64,000 nt of DNA from an uncultured Pelagibacteraceae bacterium (GTDB lineage Bacteria; Pseudomonadota; Alphaproteobacteria; Pelagibacterales; Pelagibacteraceae), in contig CACLMD010000001.1 in the NCBI GenBank assembly GCA_902607945.1, forward strand, positions 1-64,000. Reading direction: 5' to 3'. Below, piece after piece: positions 62,955 to 64,000 of this stretch. Within the stretch, counting starts at the first letter, position 1. Each line of letters opens with the position of its first letter. The notes below the pieces were generated by a model. The model searched no databases and was not told where the DNA came from. It saw only the letters and a program-made list of their open reading frames with translations. The position numbers and the translations under genes are program-made.

Positions 62955-64000
62955 CTATTGATTTACTGGGGTTTCTGACGCTTCAATCTTTTCTTGTTCT
63001 GACAGAAATTTATTGTCATCTTCAAGAGCTTTTTTGTTCCATTTATTCTTTATATTACCTGTTCCAGCAGGGACCAATCTACCAACAATTACATTTTCTT
63101 TAAGTCCATTTAATGGATCAATTTTACCTTTAATAGCAGCATCAGTAAGCACCCTTGTTGTTTCTTGAAATGAAGCTGCTGATATAAATGACTCTGTTTG
63201 TAGTGACGCTTTTGTAATACCCATTAATACTCTTTCACCAACTGCAGGGGTTTTCCCTTCAGCTTTTAATTTTTCATTATTAATGTCAAACTTAATTCGA
63301 TCTATAATTTCTCCTGGTAAATATGACGAATCTCCTGAATTCTTAACTTCAATTTTTTTCAACATTTGTCTTAATATTGTTTCTATATGTTTATCATTAA
63401 TAATTACACCTTGTAATCTATAAACTTCTTGGACTTGATTTACAAAATATTCAGTTAAATCTTTAATACCCATAATTCTTAAAATGTCATGAGGCAAAGG
63501 TTGGCCATCTAGAAGATATTCACCTTTTTTAATTCTTTCACCTTGATTAAAATTAATATGTTTTCCTTTAGGAATTAAATAATTTGATGGTTCAGCTCCA
63601 TCTTCAGGAACAATTGAAACTTTTTGTTTTCCTCTTACTTCTTTTCCAAAAACTACTTGTCCATCATTTTCTGCGATGATAGCACTATCTTTTGCTTTTC
63701 TTGCTTCAAATAATTCAGCAACTCTTGGTAGTCCTCCAGTGATATCTTTAGTTTTTGTGGTTTCTTTTGGAAGTCTAGCAATTACATCTCCTGCTGAAAC
63801 TTTTTGTCCATCTTTGACTGAAAGAATTGAATCTGGCACTAAGTAATATCTCGCTTCATTATCATCAGCTTTTTTAATTACATTTCCCTTATCGTCTCTT
63901 AATGTAATTCTTGGTTTTAAATCAGTGCTTTTAGATTGAGATCTCCAGTCTATAACAGACTTTGATGAAATACCTGTTGCATCATCTGTTGTTTCTTGAA
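62955..64000 (-). CDS. rpoC: RNA polymerase subunit beta', 3' end
   Basis: Partial: the frame is open to the window edge, so only the C-terminal 348 or so residues are seen and the apparent Met start at 63839 is internal. Motifs: [92 protein letters not shown] and [21 protein letters not shown] (quoted in parts). Assembled with beta and alpha into core polymerase. It is followed on the same strand by rpsL after 167 nt, the usual rpoBC-rpsL order. Confidence 0.97.
   Translation of the reverse strand, partial: QETTDDATGISSKSVIDWRSQSKSTDLKPRITLRDDKGNVIKKADDNEARYYLVPDSILSVKDGQKVSAGDVIARLPKETTKTKDITGGLPRVAELFEARKAKDSAIIAENDGQVVFGKEVRGKQKVSIVPEDGAEPSNYLIPKGKHINFNQGERIKKGEYLLDGQPLPHDILRIMGIKDLTEYFVNQVQEVYRLQGVIINDKHIETILRQMLKKIEVKNSGDSSYLPGEIIDRIKFDINNEKLKAEGKTPAVGERVLMGITKASLQTESFISAASFQETTRVLTDAAIKGKIDPLNGLKENVIVGRLVPAGTGNIKNKWNKKALEDDNKFLSEQEKIEASETPVNQ

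Noticed and set aside
1..64000. CRISPR array, insertion sequence, prophage or riboswitch
   Set aside because: No regularly spaced direct repeats, transposase, integrase or phage structural genes, and no recognisable riboswitch core (including before the glycine-related sarcosine oxidase operon).

Overview
The window looks like a chromosome segment from a SAR11-type marine alphaproteobacterium (Pelagibacterales). The evidence is very high A+T (about 70% by eye), tiny intergenic gaps, frequent 1-4 nt gene overlaps, few Shine-Dalgarno sequences, Lys/Asn/Ile-rich proteins and alphaproteobacterial gene orders. No phage, insertion sequence or CRISPR array was seen. The genus assignment is an inference from style and gene content, not from a marker-gene comparison.

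Layout. 1-7652: the 3' end of hemB, then a tight minus-strand housekeeping block dapA-smpB-folK-rsh-pyrE-pdxJ-acpS-lepB-rnc-recO. The genes era and rpoZ, which often sit inside this block, are absent. 7695-10001: a soluble lytic transglycosylase converging on a tRNA-Ser(GCU). 10069-16736: a heterotetrameric sarcosine oxidase operon (soxB-soxD-soxA-soxG) followed by an amino-acid-type ABC binding protein and permease with no ATPase. This set would turn sarcosine into glycine and one-carbon units.

16733-28248 is the accessory part. It starts with seven tandem paralogues of an unrecognised exported protein (about 190-205 aa, motif GMSIGDSLLDY, two conserved Cys). Four of them carry the same promoter-like block a few bases before the start codon. 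Next come a regulatory region with four alternating copies of TTGTCCAA, a 70-aa two-helix membrane protein, a perfect 14-bp hairpin, two small exported proteins, and an overlapping pair encoding an exported metacaspase-like protease and an exported trypsin-like protease with seven 13-residue DxNxDG-type repeats. A possible HTH regulator, a pentameric ligand-gated ion channel with an extra N-terminal domain, a DUF805 protein and an exported thermonuclease complete it. Almost every product is exported or membrane-bound, so this is best read as a cell-envelope sensing/proteolysis island. It is the most interesting part of the window.

28211-46876 returns to core genes: MATE exporter, trhO, O-methyltransferase, gatB-gatA-gatC, ruvX, pyrB with a zinc-ligand-poor dihydroorotase-like partner, plsY, topA, a 45-aa lipoprotein, a RidA protein, ugd-galU, panC, mgtE, lipB and an RluC-type pseudouridine synthase. 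46887-64000 is the minus-strand ribosomal superoperon running from rpoC (3' end) through rpsL-rpsG-fusA, the S10/spc clusters, secY, adk, and the alpha operon rpsM-rpsK-rpoA-rplQ. It lacks tuf after fusA and rpmD (L30) between rpsE and rplO. A strong promoter lies between adk and rpsM, and a structured leader lies before rpsL.
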